A DNA stretch of 64,000 nucleotides from the NCBI RefSeq assembly GCF_035317345.1, contig NZ_JAYKTU010000004.1, one strand, 5' to 3'. Positions within the stretch are counted from its first letter, which is position 1. Every line of letters starts with the position of its first letter. Positions 25,778 to 34,516 of this stretch are shown piece by piece. The position numbers and the translations under genes are program-made. The stretch is from Cellvibrio fontiphilus. GTDB lineage: Bacteria > Pseudomonadota > Gammaproteobacteria > Pseudomonadales > Cellvibrionaceae. The notes below the pieces were generated by a model. It was not told the DNA's origin and did no database searches. It saw nothing but the letters and a program-made list of their open reading frames with translations.

Positions 25778-28700
25778 TTATTTACCTGCTGAATTTCTAA
25801 TTGCGGAAAACCGTGTAAATTTATCGCGCCAACGCGCTTGCGGGTTTAATACTTCGATCAGTAAACACGGCAAGAAAGTTAGCGTTAGCAGCATGGAGGC
25901 GGTTAGGCCGCAGAGGACGACTATGCCTACGCCGCGATATAACTCGGTGCCTGCGCCGGGGATGAGTACCAGTGGCAGGAGGCCGAAGATGGTGGTGGCG
26001 GTGGACATGAGGATGGGGCGTAGGCGGCTGGCGACGGCTTCTTGTACGGCGTTGATGATGGGGAGTTGGCGTTCATCCAGATTGCGGCGTGTTTGTTCGA
26101 CAATGAGGATGGGGTTGTTTACAACGGTGCCGAGCAAAATCACAAAACCGAGCATGGTAATCATGTCAAACGCTTGGTGATTGCCTGCAAAACCAATGCT
26201 GCTGAGCAATGCGCCAACACCGTTAATACCTACTAAACCGACAACGCCGCCCGCCATGCCCAAAGGCACAGTGGTGAGGATCAGCAGCGGGTAACCCCAG
26301 TGGGAAAAAATCGCTACCAACAATAAATAAATCAACAGCAGTGCAACGATAAAATTATTTAGCAGTGCCGCGCGGGTAGAGGCCAAGTCATCGGCCGCAC
26401 CGGTGATGCTGAGTGCAACGCGATTGGGTAATTCGCCAGCGGCTTTCATGGCGGGGATAAGTTCGGTTCGCAGTGTATCGACGGCGGTTTCCAGCGCGAC
26501 ATCGTCGGCCGGAATAATGTAAACCGATACTGTGCGCTGGCCGTTAACCCGGCGCAGCTCTTCGCTGTCTACCGTTTCGCGTAGCTCAGCCAGTGCCGAG
26601 AGCGGCATAACCTGACCTTGGGGTGTGCGAATAGGCACCTGCGCCAGGTCGCTCAGTTGTTGGCGATTGCCCGCTGTGCTGAAGACAAACATGTCGATTT
26701 TGTCGTCGCCATCGATAAATTCCCCCACAAAAGCCCCATCGCTATAAGCCGCGACGATAAAACCAAATTCGTCCGGGCTAAAACCGAGTTCCGCCAAACG
26801 CTCCCAGCGCGGGCGAATTTCAATCAGTGGTTGGTCGAGCGAGAGCGATGCAGGCGATGAATCCATGCGCGGTTCATTAAAGACATCCTCGGCGCGGCGC
26901 ATCACATGGCGCGCGGTGGTGTAAAGCTCGGCCAAATTGGGGCCAGTCAGGTTGAGCTCTACGGCGCGGGTGCCGCCCTGGTTGCTGGAGATAATGGAAC
27001 CGCGACCAGAGAAAGCGCGCATGCCGGGGTAGCTTTCAAACTTGTTGACTATGGCGTCCATCATGGCATCGATATGGGCGGCATCGCGCGGTTCGCTCAT
27101 CAACCAGAGTTGCCCGGCGCTGATGCGTAAAAAGTAGTATTTCAGTGGCGGAATATCGCCACTGCCTTGTGTGTATTGTGTTGTTTCCGGGTTGATGGCC
27201 TCATCCAACTGCGCCTGGATTTCAGTGCCGATCTTATGCATTTCTTCAATGTTGTAGCCCGGTGGTGCGAACATCATGCTGAAGGCTTTGGGTTCCTCGC
27301 CCTCGGGCAAGTATTCGGCAGCGGGCATATACAACAGCGCCAAGCCCAAAGTACCGGCAATTGCGCCCGCCATGGTCAGGTAGCGGCGCTTGGTGTTGAG
27401 GGATAACCAAGCGGTTATTTTCAGGATGCCTGCCTCGCGGCTGGAGCCTTCGCCGGTATCCATACGCCCACCGATAGCGGCGCTGGCGGCAGGCACAATG
27501 AACAGGGCAAATAGCATAGAGGCGAAGATCGACGCAGAAATCGCAATGGCGATATCGGAATAGAGTTGGCCCGCTTCCTGGGTGATAAACAGCACGGGCG
27601 CGAATACCAAAATGGTGGTGGCGCTGGAGGCAATAACCGCGCTCCAGACCTCGCGCACACCGGTGACTGCCGCTTCTATGCGATCCAGCCCGCGCCGCCG
27701 GGCCTGCTCGATGCTTTCCAGCACCACAATACTGTTATCGACCGTCATACCAATGGCAAAGGCAATACCGGCGAGGGAGATGACGTTAATGGTGCGCTCA
27801 AAACCGGCAAGGCCAATAAATGCCGCGATGGTACACACGGGGATGCCCATCAAGCAGATCAGTGTGGCGCGGCCGGAGCGCAGGAACAGGTACATCACAA
27901 TGGTGGCGAGCAGGGCACCCAGGCAGAGGTTCACAAATACATTGCTGACCGAAGCCTCCACATAGCGCACATCGTCGCCAATCATGACGATGCGCAACCC
28001 ATTGGGTTCCAGCAGGTCGGCGCGGATTTTGTCGATTTCCGCGAGCATGGCGCGTTTGATATCAATCACATTGGAACCCTGTTGGCGTTTGACCGACAGG
28101 GTGATGGCCTCCTCACCGTTGACTATGGCGTAGCCGCGCTTCTCGTAGTGATCGAGGCGGATATCGGCTACATCGGCCAAGCGGATATAACTGCCATTGC
28201 TATGGGTAATGATGAGGTTTTGCAGATCCTGCAGGTCATCAAAGCGGCTGGTGGTGCGCAGCAGGTAGCGGCGTTTACCTTGATTGATGTCGCCAGCGGA
28301 GACATCGCGGTTGCGCGCACGTATGGCGGCGCTCACATCCTCCAGGCTGAGGTCGCGCTGGGCAAGGCGCGCAGGGTCAACATGGATCTGGATCTGGCGC
28401 AGGGTGTTGTTCATTTCGACTTGCGATACCCCGGCCACTCGCTCCATGCGCGGGCGCAGGTTGTCGTCGATGAAATCGCTGATCATGTCCATATCCAATT
28501 GGCGCGGGTTGCCAAGTTGGGGGAGTACCGCGAAGTACATAAACGCATTTTCCGAGAAGGACTCGCTGAAAAGTCGCGGCTGATCGACGTTTTCAGGGTA
28601 ATTGGGCACCTGGCTCAGGGCGTTGGCGACACGGATCAAGAGTTCGTTGATCTCTACATCCGCAGCGAATTCCAACTGGATATAAGCCTGGCCCATAGAG

Positions 28701-28945
28701 GCAGATGACTCCATGCGGCTGAGGTTGGGCAGCGAGCGCAGGTAGCGCTCTTGTTCGAGCAGGATTTCCTTTTCTATATCCTGCGGGGTCGCACCCGGCC
28801 AGCCGGTCTCCACGGTGATAATGCTGGTGTTCAGGTTAGGGATCATCTGTACCGGCATACGCAGTGCGGCGGCCAACCCGAGCACACACACAATCAGCAC
28901 AATCACACTGAGCAAGCGCCCCTGCATAACCCAGCGTTCAATCAT
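25778..28945 (-). CDS. RND-family efflux permease (HAE1/AcrB-like)
   Basis: 1055 residues, the usual length. Inner-membrane proton-driven pump with the RND plan: a first helix followed by a large periplasmic loop (VQMIPNLNTSIITVETGWPG; LLRTTSRFDDLQDLQNLI), a helix bundle, a second loop and a second bundle. The proton-relay region reads GMTVDNSIVVLES, so one of the two AcrB Asp residues is Asn, and the Lys position of helix 10 reads VVNNPILIVE; this variant occurs in a subset of the family. The start overlaps the adaptor stop by 4 bp, so the two are coupled. No outer-membrane TolC partner is in the window. The substrate is unknown. Confidence 0.93.
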   Translation of the reverse strand: MIERWVMQGRLLSVIVLIVCVLGLAAALRMPVQMIPNLNTSIITVETGWPGATPQDIEKEILLEQERYLRSLPNLSRMESSASMGQAYIQLEFAADVEINELLIRVANALSQVPNYPENVDQPRLFSESFSENAFMYFAVLPQLGNPRQLDMDMISDFIDDNLRPRMERVAGVSQVEMNNTLRQIQIHVDPARLAQRDLSLEDVSAAIRARNRDVSAGDINQGKRRYLLRTTSRFDDLQDLQNLIITHSNGSYIRLADVADIRLDHYEKRGYAIVNGEEAITLSVKRQQGSNVIDIKRAMLAEIDKIRADLLEPNGLRIVMIGDDVRYVEASVSNVFVNLCLGALLATIVMYLFLRSGRATLICLMGIPVCTIAAFIGLAGFERTINVISLAGIAFAIGMTVDNSIVVLESIEQARRRGLDRIEAAVTGVREVWSAVIASSATTILVFAPVLFITQEAGQLYSDIAIAISASIFASMLFALFIVPAASAAIGGRMDTGEGSSREAGILKITAWLSLNTKRRYLTMAGAIAGTLGLALLYMPAAEYLPEGEEPKAFSMMFAPPGYNIEEMHKIGTEIQAQLDEAINPETTQYTQGSGDIPPLKYYFLRISAGQLWLMSEPRDAAHIDAMMDAIVNKFESYPGMRAFSGRGSIISSNQGGTRAVELNLTGPNLAELYTTARHVMRRAEDVFNEPRMDSSPASLSLDQPLIEIRPRWERLAELGFSPDEFGFIVAAYSDGAFVGEFIDGDDKIDMFVFSTAGNRQQLSDLAQVPIRTPQGQVMPLSALAELRETVDSEELRRVNGQRTVSVYIIPADDVALETAVDTLRTELIPAMKAAGELPNRVALSITGAADDLASTRAALLNNFIVALLLIYLLLVAIFSHWGYPLLILTTVPLGMAGGVVGLVGINGVGALLSSIGFAGNHQAFDMITMLGFVILLGTVVNNPILIVEQTRRNLDERQLPIINAVQEAVASRLRPILMSTATTIFGLLPLVLIPGAGTELYRGVGIVVLCGLTASMLLTLTFLPCLLIEVLNPQARWRDKFTRFSAIRNSAGK

Positions 28946-30018
28946 GATTGTGGCTCCTGCTTGGCCGATGGAGTATCGACCACCACCGACTGGCCATCCT
29001 CCAACACTTCATTGCCGCGGGTGATCACCTGTTCACCGGCGCTTAGTCCCTGTTCAATCAGGTAGCCATCACTCCCAGCCAGACCCAATTCCACCTTGCG
29101 GCGTTGGGCTTTGCCGTTTTCCACTACAAACACGCTGTAGTTACCGTCGGCATTGCGCAACAGGGCATCGCGCGGCAACAACACGGCAGTTTGCCCATGT
29201 TCAAACTGGAGCAGGGCGCGGGCGGATGCACCGGGAACCAGCGCTTTATCGGTTTGCTGCGCGGCAAGGCGCAGTAAGAAACTGCGCGAGGCATCGCCTA
29301 CGGGCACCAGTTGGTCGATCCTGGCTGGAATTTTCAGGCCGGGTTGCGTATCCGGTGCAATCTGTACCTGTTTGATGTGGTCAATATTGGCCAATTGCTC
29401 CTGCGGTAGCTGTACATCCAAACGCAATAAATCCAATGAGGTGAGCGCAACCACTGCATCGCCGGGGTTCAGCCATTGGCCGACATCGGTCAAGCGCTGG
29501 CTGATAACACCATCAAAAGGCGCTACAAGGCGATGTCTGGCCAGATTTTCAGCGGCGATGCTAACCTCGGCGCGCGCTTCATCAAGTCGGGCGGCGGCAA
29601 GTTTGGCGGCGCTTTCACGCGCGCTCACTTCACTCTGGGCGATATGGCTTTGCTGTTGCAGGCGCAGGGCTTCATCGCGCAGGCGGACTGCTTCAGCGGC
29701 GTTAGTCTCGGCCGCTGCCAGCTGCGCCAGCGCACGTTTATGCTCCTGCCGGGCGATATTGCTATCCAGCTCCAGTAATAAATCGCCTTTTTTAACGCGG
29801 CTCCCTACATCTATCTGCAGGTTTTTGACCAGTGCGTTGACGGATACCGACAGGGTTGAGTCGCGCAGGGCACGCAGGGTGCCGCTTAACTCCAGTTCAC
29901 TGCGCAGGCTGGTCGCCTTCAGGGTGTGGGTGACCACACGCAACTCGTTGGCCTGACCAAGCGGGGCGGCGAGTGTTAGGGATAAGAGCAAACAGGAGAT
30001 CAAAAGCGGACGCTGCAT
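28942..30018 (-). CDS. RND efflux periplasmic adaptor (membrane fusion protein)
   Basis: 358 residues. Signal peptide LLISCLLLSLTLAAPLGQA, then the two half-lipoyl motifs around a helical hairpin: LQIDVGSRVKKGDLLLELDS and RLVAPFDGVISQRLTDVGQW, flanking a coiled-coil (AQLAAAETNAAEAVRLRDEA). A beta-barrel and membrane-proximal domain follow to the end (LIEQGLSAGEQVITRGNEVL). It connects the permease to an outer-membrane channel. It is the first gene of the adaptor-permease operon and divergent from the iron-uptake trio at 30298. Confidence 0.93.
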   Translation of the reverse strand: MQRPLLISCLLLSLTLAAPLGQANELRVVTHTLKATSLRSELELSGTLRALRDSTLSVSVNALVKNLQIDVGSRVKKGDLLLELDSNIARQEHKRALAQLAAAETNAAEAVRLRDEALRLQQQSHIAQSEVSARESAAKLAAARLDEARAEVSIAAENLARHRLVAPFDGVISQRLTDVGQWLNPGDAVVALTSLDLLRLDVQLPQEQLANIDHIKQVQIAPDTQPGLKIPARIDQLVPVGDASRSFLLRLAAQQTDKALVPGASARALLQFEHGQTAVLLPRDALLRNADGNYSVFVVENGKAQRRKVELGLAGSDGYLIEQGLSAGEQVITRGNEVLEDGQSVVVDTPSAKQEPQS

Positions 30019-30230
30019 AAATCCTCATTACTGCGGTTGGCGAAAGGAGTTCCATATTAACTGGCCATAATTACGAAGAAATCTCATTTGCCGATCGTTT
30101 TCACGACTTAACACTTTCAATGCCATCTACTGTGAGCTGGTCTGTCGTGGGATTGAAATGAAATGTTGAGCAGCTCACAGCAGGGGATTTATCCATAGCG
30201 TTTATGTTTCCCAGCAAAGATGATGATAAT

Positions 30231-30252
30231 AATATTGCGAATGCTTATCATT
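30231..30252 (+). promoter_or_regulatory. Fur-box-like operator before the PepSY trio
   Basis: AATATTGCGAATGCTTATCATT fits the AT-rich GCGAAT / TTATCATT form of Fur-regulated promoters. It lies 46 bp before the chosen ATG of the DUF3649-type gene. It lies too far upstream of, and divergent from, the efflux adaptor to assign to that gene. Confidence 0.55.
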
Positions 30253-30297
30253 TGTGAAATTATGCGCGCATTTGTCATCAGGTATATAAGATCAATG

Positions 30298-30582
30298 ATT
30301 CAACAATTGAGCATCATCAACCGTATTGCGGCCGCGCTAATCGGCGGTTACGCATTTACTTGGGGTTTTGCTGCGCTCGGTATTGCCGGGTTGGTAGCAC
30401 TGGGTGTGGATTTTCATGAGGCTGAGATGGCGGTGCTGTTATTGGCCTTTCTGGTGTTTTTAGCGCTATTTCTCTGGGTCTTTGCAACTACCCGTGTTGC
30501 GCGCGCATGGGTGTTGTTGGGTGGTGGAGCTGTACTGATGATCACGGCTGCGTTAGCGCTACAGCGTGCGCTTTTGGGCTGA
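30298..30582 (+). CDS. DUF3649-type small membrane protein (iron uptake)
   Basis: 94 residues from the ATG at 30298; the longer frame from 30220 would run through the Fur-like box. Three membrane helices fill almost the whole protein (RIAAALIGGYAFTWGFAALG; VLLLAFLVFLALFLWVFA; AWVLLGGGAVLMITAALAL). The order of this gene, PepSY protein and DUF3325 protein is a conserved cluster near siderophore receptors in proteobacteria. Its exact role is not known; it is often named iron uptake protein. Confidence 0.75.
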   Translation: MQQLSIINRIAAALIGGYAFTWGFAALGIAGLVALGVDFHEAEMAVLLLAFLVFLALFLWVFATTRVARAWVLLGGGAVLMITAALALQRALLG

Positions 30583-30602
30583 TGGCATAGGGGAAGATTT
30601 TT

Positions 30603-32318
30603 ATGTTTAGTCAATTTCGGTTGTCCATGACCTGGGTTCACACCTGGTTCGGTTTGGTGATGGGCTTTGTGCTCATGATCTGTTTTTTCTTTGGCGCACT
30701 TTCGGTATTTGATCGCGAGATTGATCGTTGGGCGATTCCCAAAACACGTTTTGAGCCTCAGCCAATGCCATCGTTTGATCACCTGCTAAAACCGGTGTTT
30801 GAAAAGTTGCGCGCCCACCCGGTGGATATGGCAAGCACTGCACAGCGTGTGATTGGTGATTTGCCGCACCCGGATACCATGCCTATGGCATCGCTTTATG
30901 CTTACACCACACACCGTGACCCGGTTCTGTCGATAGGCGCAGAGTTCAGTATTCCGAATAAACCCAGGAACCCTGCTGATGACCATTTGCATGTACACGG
31001 CTGGGCGACTATTGACCCGCGTACCGGTGACATGATTCCTGACGATGCATTAAAAATCGGCAGCGGTTGGTTTTACCCGATGCATTACAGCCTGAACTGG
31101 CAGTGGAAGTACATCGGCTTCTACATTGTTGGTTTGGCGGCATTTGTCATGCTGGCTGCGTTGGTGACCGGTGTGATCATGCACCGCAAGATTTTCCGTG
31201 AGTTGTTTACATTTCGCCCGCAAAAACGCACCCAGCGCAGCACTCTGGATTTGCACAATATGACCGGTGTGGTGGCATTGCCATTTCACTTCTTTTTTGC
31301 GTTCACCGGGTTGATTATTTTTGCCGCGTATTACTATCTCCCGGTATCGGGAACCTTACTAAAACCCCTGCACGATCAACACGAAATTCTGGAGTCCGAG
31401 CGCACGGGGTTACCCCATGAGCCCGCGGGAGTGGCTGCACCTATGGCCTCGGTCGATGCCATGGTGGCAGAAGCCAAGCGCCGCTGGGCCGCACGCGACA
31501 TGGCGGGTGAGGTGGGTTACCTCTATGCCGATCACTTGGGTGATCAAAACGGCTATGTGAGTATTTATCGCGCAGGTAGTGACAGGGTAGCTTTGGTAGG
31601 TGAAGGTATTCATTTTAAAGCCAGCACTGGTGAGGTGCTGCGTGAAGATCCGCCGCGTACCGCCGTAGCCGAGATCAACGAATTCCTGACCGGTTTGCAC
31701 TTACAACATTTTGAACACTGGTTGTTGCGCTGGCTCTACGTGCTTGGTGGTTTGCTCGGGTGTATTTGTATCGCAACCGGCTTTATTTTCTTTGTCGAAA
31801 AACGCAAGCGCCAGCATGCAAAAACCAATAGCCAGGCTAGCCGTCTGGTAGATGCTTTTGCGGTTACCACAGTGACCGGCATGCTCATCGCAACCTTTGC
31901 GATCCTGGTAGCAAACCGCTTGCTTCCCGCTGATCTGGTTGGTAAAGGCACTTGGGAGATCCGGGCTTTCTGGGGTGCATGGCTATTGGCTTTATTGCAC
32001 GCCATCTGGCGCAGTGCACCTGTTGCTCGCGCGGCAATGAGCCCCGCGTGGCGCGAGCAGTGCTGGCTAGTGGCGCTGCTTGCCGCTGCGGCAGTGTTGT
32101 TGAACTGGAGTTCAACCGGAGATCATCTGCTCAAAACTCTGTTTACCGATACCTACTGGCCGGTGGCGGGCGTCGATCTGAGCCTGTTAGTAACGGCAGC
32201 TTTGTCAGTTGCTGTTGCGCGCAAGCTTTGGCGTGTTGAGCAAGTGGCAGCGCAACGCCAAGCCGCAGGAGAGGGGATGGATGGCCGCTTCATCAATGCG
32301 GAGGTAAATCATGGTTGA
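30603..32318 (+). CDS. PepSY-associated transmembrane protein (PiuB-like)
   Basis: 571 residues. An N-terminal helix (TWVHTWFGLVMGFVLMICFF) starts the PepSY_TM fold, with a periplasmic region and conserved His residues (HLHVHGWATIDP, YPMHYSLNW, STLDLHNMTGVV). Two further helices follow around 175 and 225, a second periplasmic PepSY-like part to about 370, and a C-terminal bundle of four to five helices. PepSY_TM proteins of this cluster are associated with reductive release or uptake of siderophore iron in the inner membrane. It overlaps the start of the DUF3325 gene by 8 bp. The gene is probably Fur-controlled through the box at 30231. Confidence 0.85.
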   Translation: MFSQFRLSMTWVHTWFGLVMGFVLMICFFFGALSVFDREIDRWAIPKTRFEPQPMPSFDHLLKPVFEKLRAHPVDMASTAQRVIGDLPHPDTMPMASLYAYTTHRDPVLSIGAEFSIPNKPRNPADDHLHVHGWATIDPRTGDMIPDDALKIGSGWFYPMHYSLNWQWKYIGFYIVGLAAFVMLAALVTGVIMHRKIFRELFTFRPQKRTQRSTLDLHNMTGVVALPFHFFFAFTGLIIFAAYYYLPVSGTLLKPLHDQHEILESERTGLPHEPAGVAAPMASVDAMVAEAKRRWAARDMAGEVGYLYADHLGDQNGYVSIYRAGSDRVALVGEGIHFKASTGEVLREDPPRTAVAEINEFLTGLHLQHFEHWLLRWLYVLGGLLGCICIATGFIFFVEKRKRQHAKTNSQASRLVDAFAVTTVTGMLIATFAILVANRLLPADLVGKGTWEIRAFWGAWLLALLHAIWRSAPVARAAMSPAWREQCWLVALLAAAAVLLNWSSTGDHLLKTLFTDTYWPVAGVDLSLLVTAALSVAVARKLWRVEQVAAQRQAAGEGMDGRFINAEVNHG

Positions 32319-32640
32319 GCCCTGGATTGCTTTGATATTGGCAACACTGAGCTGTTTTGTTGGTTTTGGCTGGTTAGCACTGGCGATGAACGTGCACTGG
32401 CAGCAAGTGATGAAAACCACTTCAGCTCCCAGCCCACAAACACGTGGCAGGCTCAGGTTACTGGGGCTGACTGGCCTGCTTGTTGCGGTGGTGTTTTGTT
32501 TTATCGCTGACCGTCCCTCTATGGCCGTGTTGGTTTGGTTGATGTTGCTCGCCGCCTGCGCCCCTTCAGTTGCAATCTTGCTGGCATGGCGCCCACACTT
32601 GCTAAGGTTGCTCTGGCCGGGCTTTAAGGCAAAAGCGTAA
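32311..32640 (+). CDS. DUF3325-type small membrane protein
   Basis: 109 residues with three membrane helices (WIALILATLSCFVGFGWLAL; LLGLTGLLVAVVFCFIA; AVLVWLMLLAACAPSVAILL). It overlaps the PepSY gene by 8 bp and completes the DUF3649-PepSY-DUF3325 trio. Its function is unknown beyond the link with iron uptake. It is convergent with the diguanylate cyclase gene, overlapping it by 17 bp at the 3' ends. Confidence 0.78.
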   Translation: MVEPWIALILATLSCFVGFGWLALAMNVHWQQVMKTTSAPSPQTRGRLRLLGLTGLLVAVVFCFIADRPSMAVLVWLMLLAACAPSVAILLAWRPHLLRLLWPGFKAKA

Positions 32641-33598
32641 CGCGGTTGCGACCCCCCTCTTTGGATTTGTACAAGCCTTGGTCAGCCTTTTCAATCCAGT
32701 GACGGTGGTCGTGCAACTCCGGATTAAGCTCTGAAACCCCCATGCTCACCGTAAATTGGATTTCGTGGCCCTCGGCATAAATGGTCGAGGACTCGATGGT
32801 TTTACGCAGGCGCTCGGCAAACACACATGCGCCGTCACCGTTGGTATTGGTAAGGATGATGCCAAATTCTTCGCCGCCATAGCGACCGGGAATATCCAGA
32901 TCGCGAGCGTGCTCTTTGATGGTTCGGCTCACAGCGCGTATCGCTTCGTCGCCAACGGTATGACCGTAGGTATCGTTAATTTTTTTGAAGTGATCTATAT
33001 CCAACATGATCAGGCTGGATGGTTGCTCGTAACGATCAAAGCGTTTGAACTCCTGAATTAGTCTCAATTCCCAATAACCACGATTAAACAAACCGGTCAA
33101 ATGATCGGTTCGGCTCATGTTTTGTAGCTGTTTATTGGCCTGTTGCTGCGCAATTTTATTTACTGCGGTATCTGTTACATCGTAAATGATCAGGCAAATA
33201 TGCCTGGCAACACCGTTAGTATCGAGTAGCGGGGTAATACTGCTGTTTTGATACATGTATTCAGCGGTGCCGGTAATAGGGCGATAGTGTGGGAAACGGA
33301 ATAGGTAAGGTCGCTGCTCCCAGGTAGTAAATGCCGTATTTTGTAACACAAACACCGATTGTGCCTTGTGTTTGAACCATGCCTCCGGGAGTTCGGGAAA
33401 TGCCTCAAATAAACTCTTGCCCAGCACCTTCTCCGGGGCTTTTCCACTGTGGTTCTGCATAAAACTGTTCCACACATCAATAGTGTAGTTTTCGTCCATA
33501 ACAACGAGCCCTACATCAATGTTTTGCAGAATGTCCATTTGCCAATGAACGTCGTCGAACAGTTTGTTGGAATCTTTGGTTTTTGCCATCGGTGTCAT
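32624..33598 (-). CDS. PAS-GGDEF diguanylate cyclase
   Basis: 324 residues. A PAS domain occupies about 20-150 (IDVGLVVMDENYTIDVWNSF ... SITPLLDTNGVARHICLIIY). A linker follows, then a GGDEF domain from about 160 with the active-site motif RYGGEEFGIIL, the substrate Asp in MLDIDHFKKINDTYGH, and no RxxD inhibitory site evident. It makes cyclic di-GMP in response to a PAS-sensed signal. It lies 5 bp after the CheC-like gene on the same strand, so the pair is one operon. A second ATG at 33589 is also possible. Confidence 0.9.
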   Translation of the reverse strand: MTPMAKTKDSNKLFDDVHWQMDILQNIDVGLVVMDENYTIDVWNSFMQNHSGKAPEKVLGKSLFEAFPELPEAWFKHKAQSVFVLQNTAFTTWEQRPYLFRFPHYRPITGTAEYMYQNSSITPLLDTNGVARHICLIIYDVTDTAVNKIAQQQANKQLQNMSRTDHLTGLFNRGYWELRLIQEFKRFDRYEQPSSLIMLDIDHFKKINDTYGHTVGDEAIRAVSRTIKEHARDLDIPGRYGGEEFGIILTNTNGDGACVFAERLRKTIESSTIYAEGHEIQFTVSMGVSELNPELHDHRHWIEKADQGLYKSKEGGRNRVTLLP

Positions 33599-33603
33599 TC
33601 AGC

Positions 33604-34221
33604 CTAATCAAGTAGGTAGTCAAGTTTTTCGGTCAGACCGGAAATAGAATGTTCAGCAATCACCAATAATAAATCACAGTTGATTTTGTGATCTTCAATT
33701 GCGTAGTTAATCTCTACTACCAGCGCTTGCTTCCATTTCATATTGTTGTTTTGCAACAGGTCGGTAATGTTGCAATGCTGCCCTAATAGCATTGGCGGTC
33801 CAAAACTGAAATGAGTATCCAACTGCTCGGCAAGGCCGCGAAGACAGGCGCCATTTAATACATTCGCCGTATCCATCAACAATTCGTACTGAGCTTGTTC
33901 ATCGGGAACGCGGTCATATTTGAGCAATCTGGCAAGGTCGTCAAAATCAGTTTCATGGAATATCAGCATGGCTTCGCCAGCGATGCCGCCGCCAATAAAC
34001 CCCTGGCAGACACCATGAACTATATCGTTTTGGTTTTCCCGGTTGAGGGACTGGAGCGCCATAGCGATATCGGTAGGGTTGAGCACGCTGACGTGCGGGA
34101 TGGACAACACAACAAACACATCCAACAGGCGGGCCAAGTGGGCGCCAGCTTGGCCCATAGCGACGTTGGTGATTTCTTGCAGGCAGTCGCGCTGGTCTTC
34201 AGTAAGCAAGTATTCAGGCAT
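33604..34221 (-). CDS. CheC/CheX-like phosphatase
   Basis: 205 residues from the ATG at 34221 (MPEYLLTEDQRD); eight more residues are possible from 34245. The first active-site helix is well kept: DCLQEITNVAMGQAG fits the CheC pattern [DS]xxxExxN. The second (ELLMDTANVLNGACLRGLAE) has Asp in place of Glu and is weaker. CheC-type proteins dephosphorylate CheY-like receiver domains. No che genes are near. The gene immediately downstream is a PAS-GGDEF cyclase, so it may tune a receiver that controls or accompanies c-di-GMP signalling. Confidence 0.8.
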   Translation of the reverse strand: MPEYLLTEDQRDCLQEITNVAMGQAGAHLARLLDVFVVLSIPHVSVLNPTDIAMALQSLNRENQNDIVHGVCQGFIGGGIAGEAMLIFHETDFDDLARLLKYDRVPDEQAQYELLMDTANVLNGACLRGLAEQLDTHFSFGPPMLLGQHCNITDLLQNNNMKWKQALVVEINYAIEDHKINCDLLLVIAEHSISGLTEKLDYLLD

Positions 34222-34516
34222 AGTGTTCGATCTTGTTATAAGCATCTGGAGGTTTATCTGAAGCTTAGCAGCAATCTATGGGTTTGTTGTAAAACATCTG
34301 ACTGGCTGCCCAGCTGGCTTTTTCGCACAACAATTTCATCAATTCCTTAGTGATTTTTATGCTCTAAGTGTCTATTGGAGCAGGTTTTTTAGGCTCTTTG
34401 TTTGTAATCCAAAGTGTACTACCATGCCCCGAACAGTCATTAATGCAGGGGCTATTTCAGCCGGTTTGATTGAGTGCTAGCCGCCCCATCCATCAGTAAT
34501 TTGAACAGAGGCAAAT

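Noticed and set aside
27566..28708. A 380-codon open frame on the plus strand opposite the RND permease
   Set aside because: It is antisense to a strongly conserved gene; its composition (Gly, His, Ala and Asp rich, low complexity) is that of a shadow frame and it has no ribosome site or family motif.
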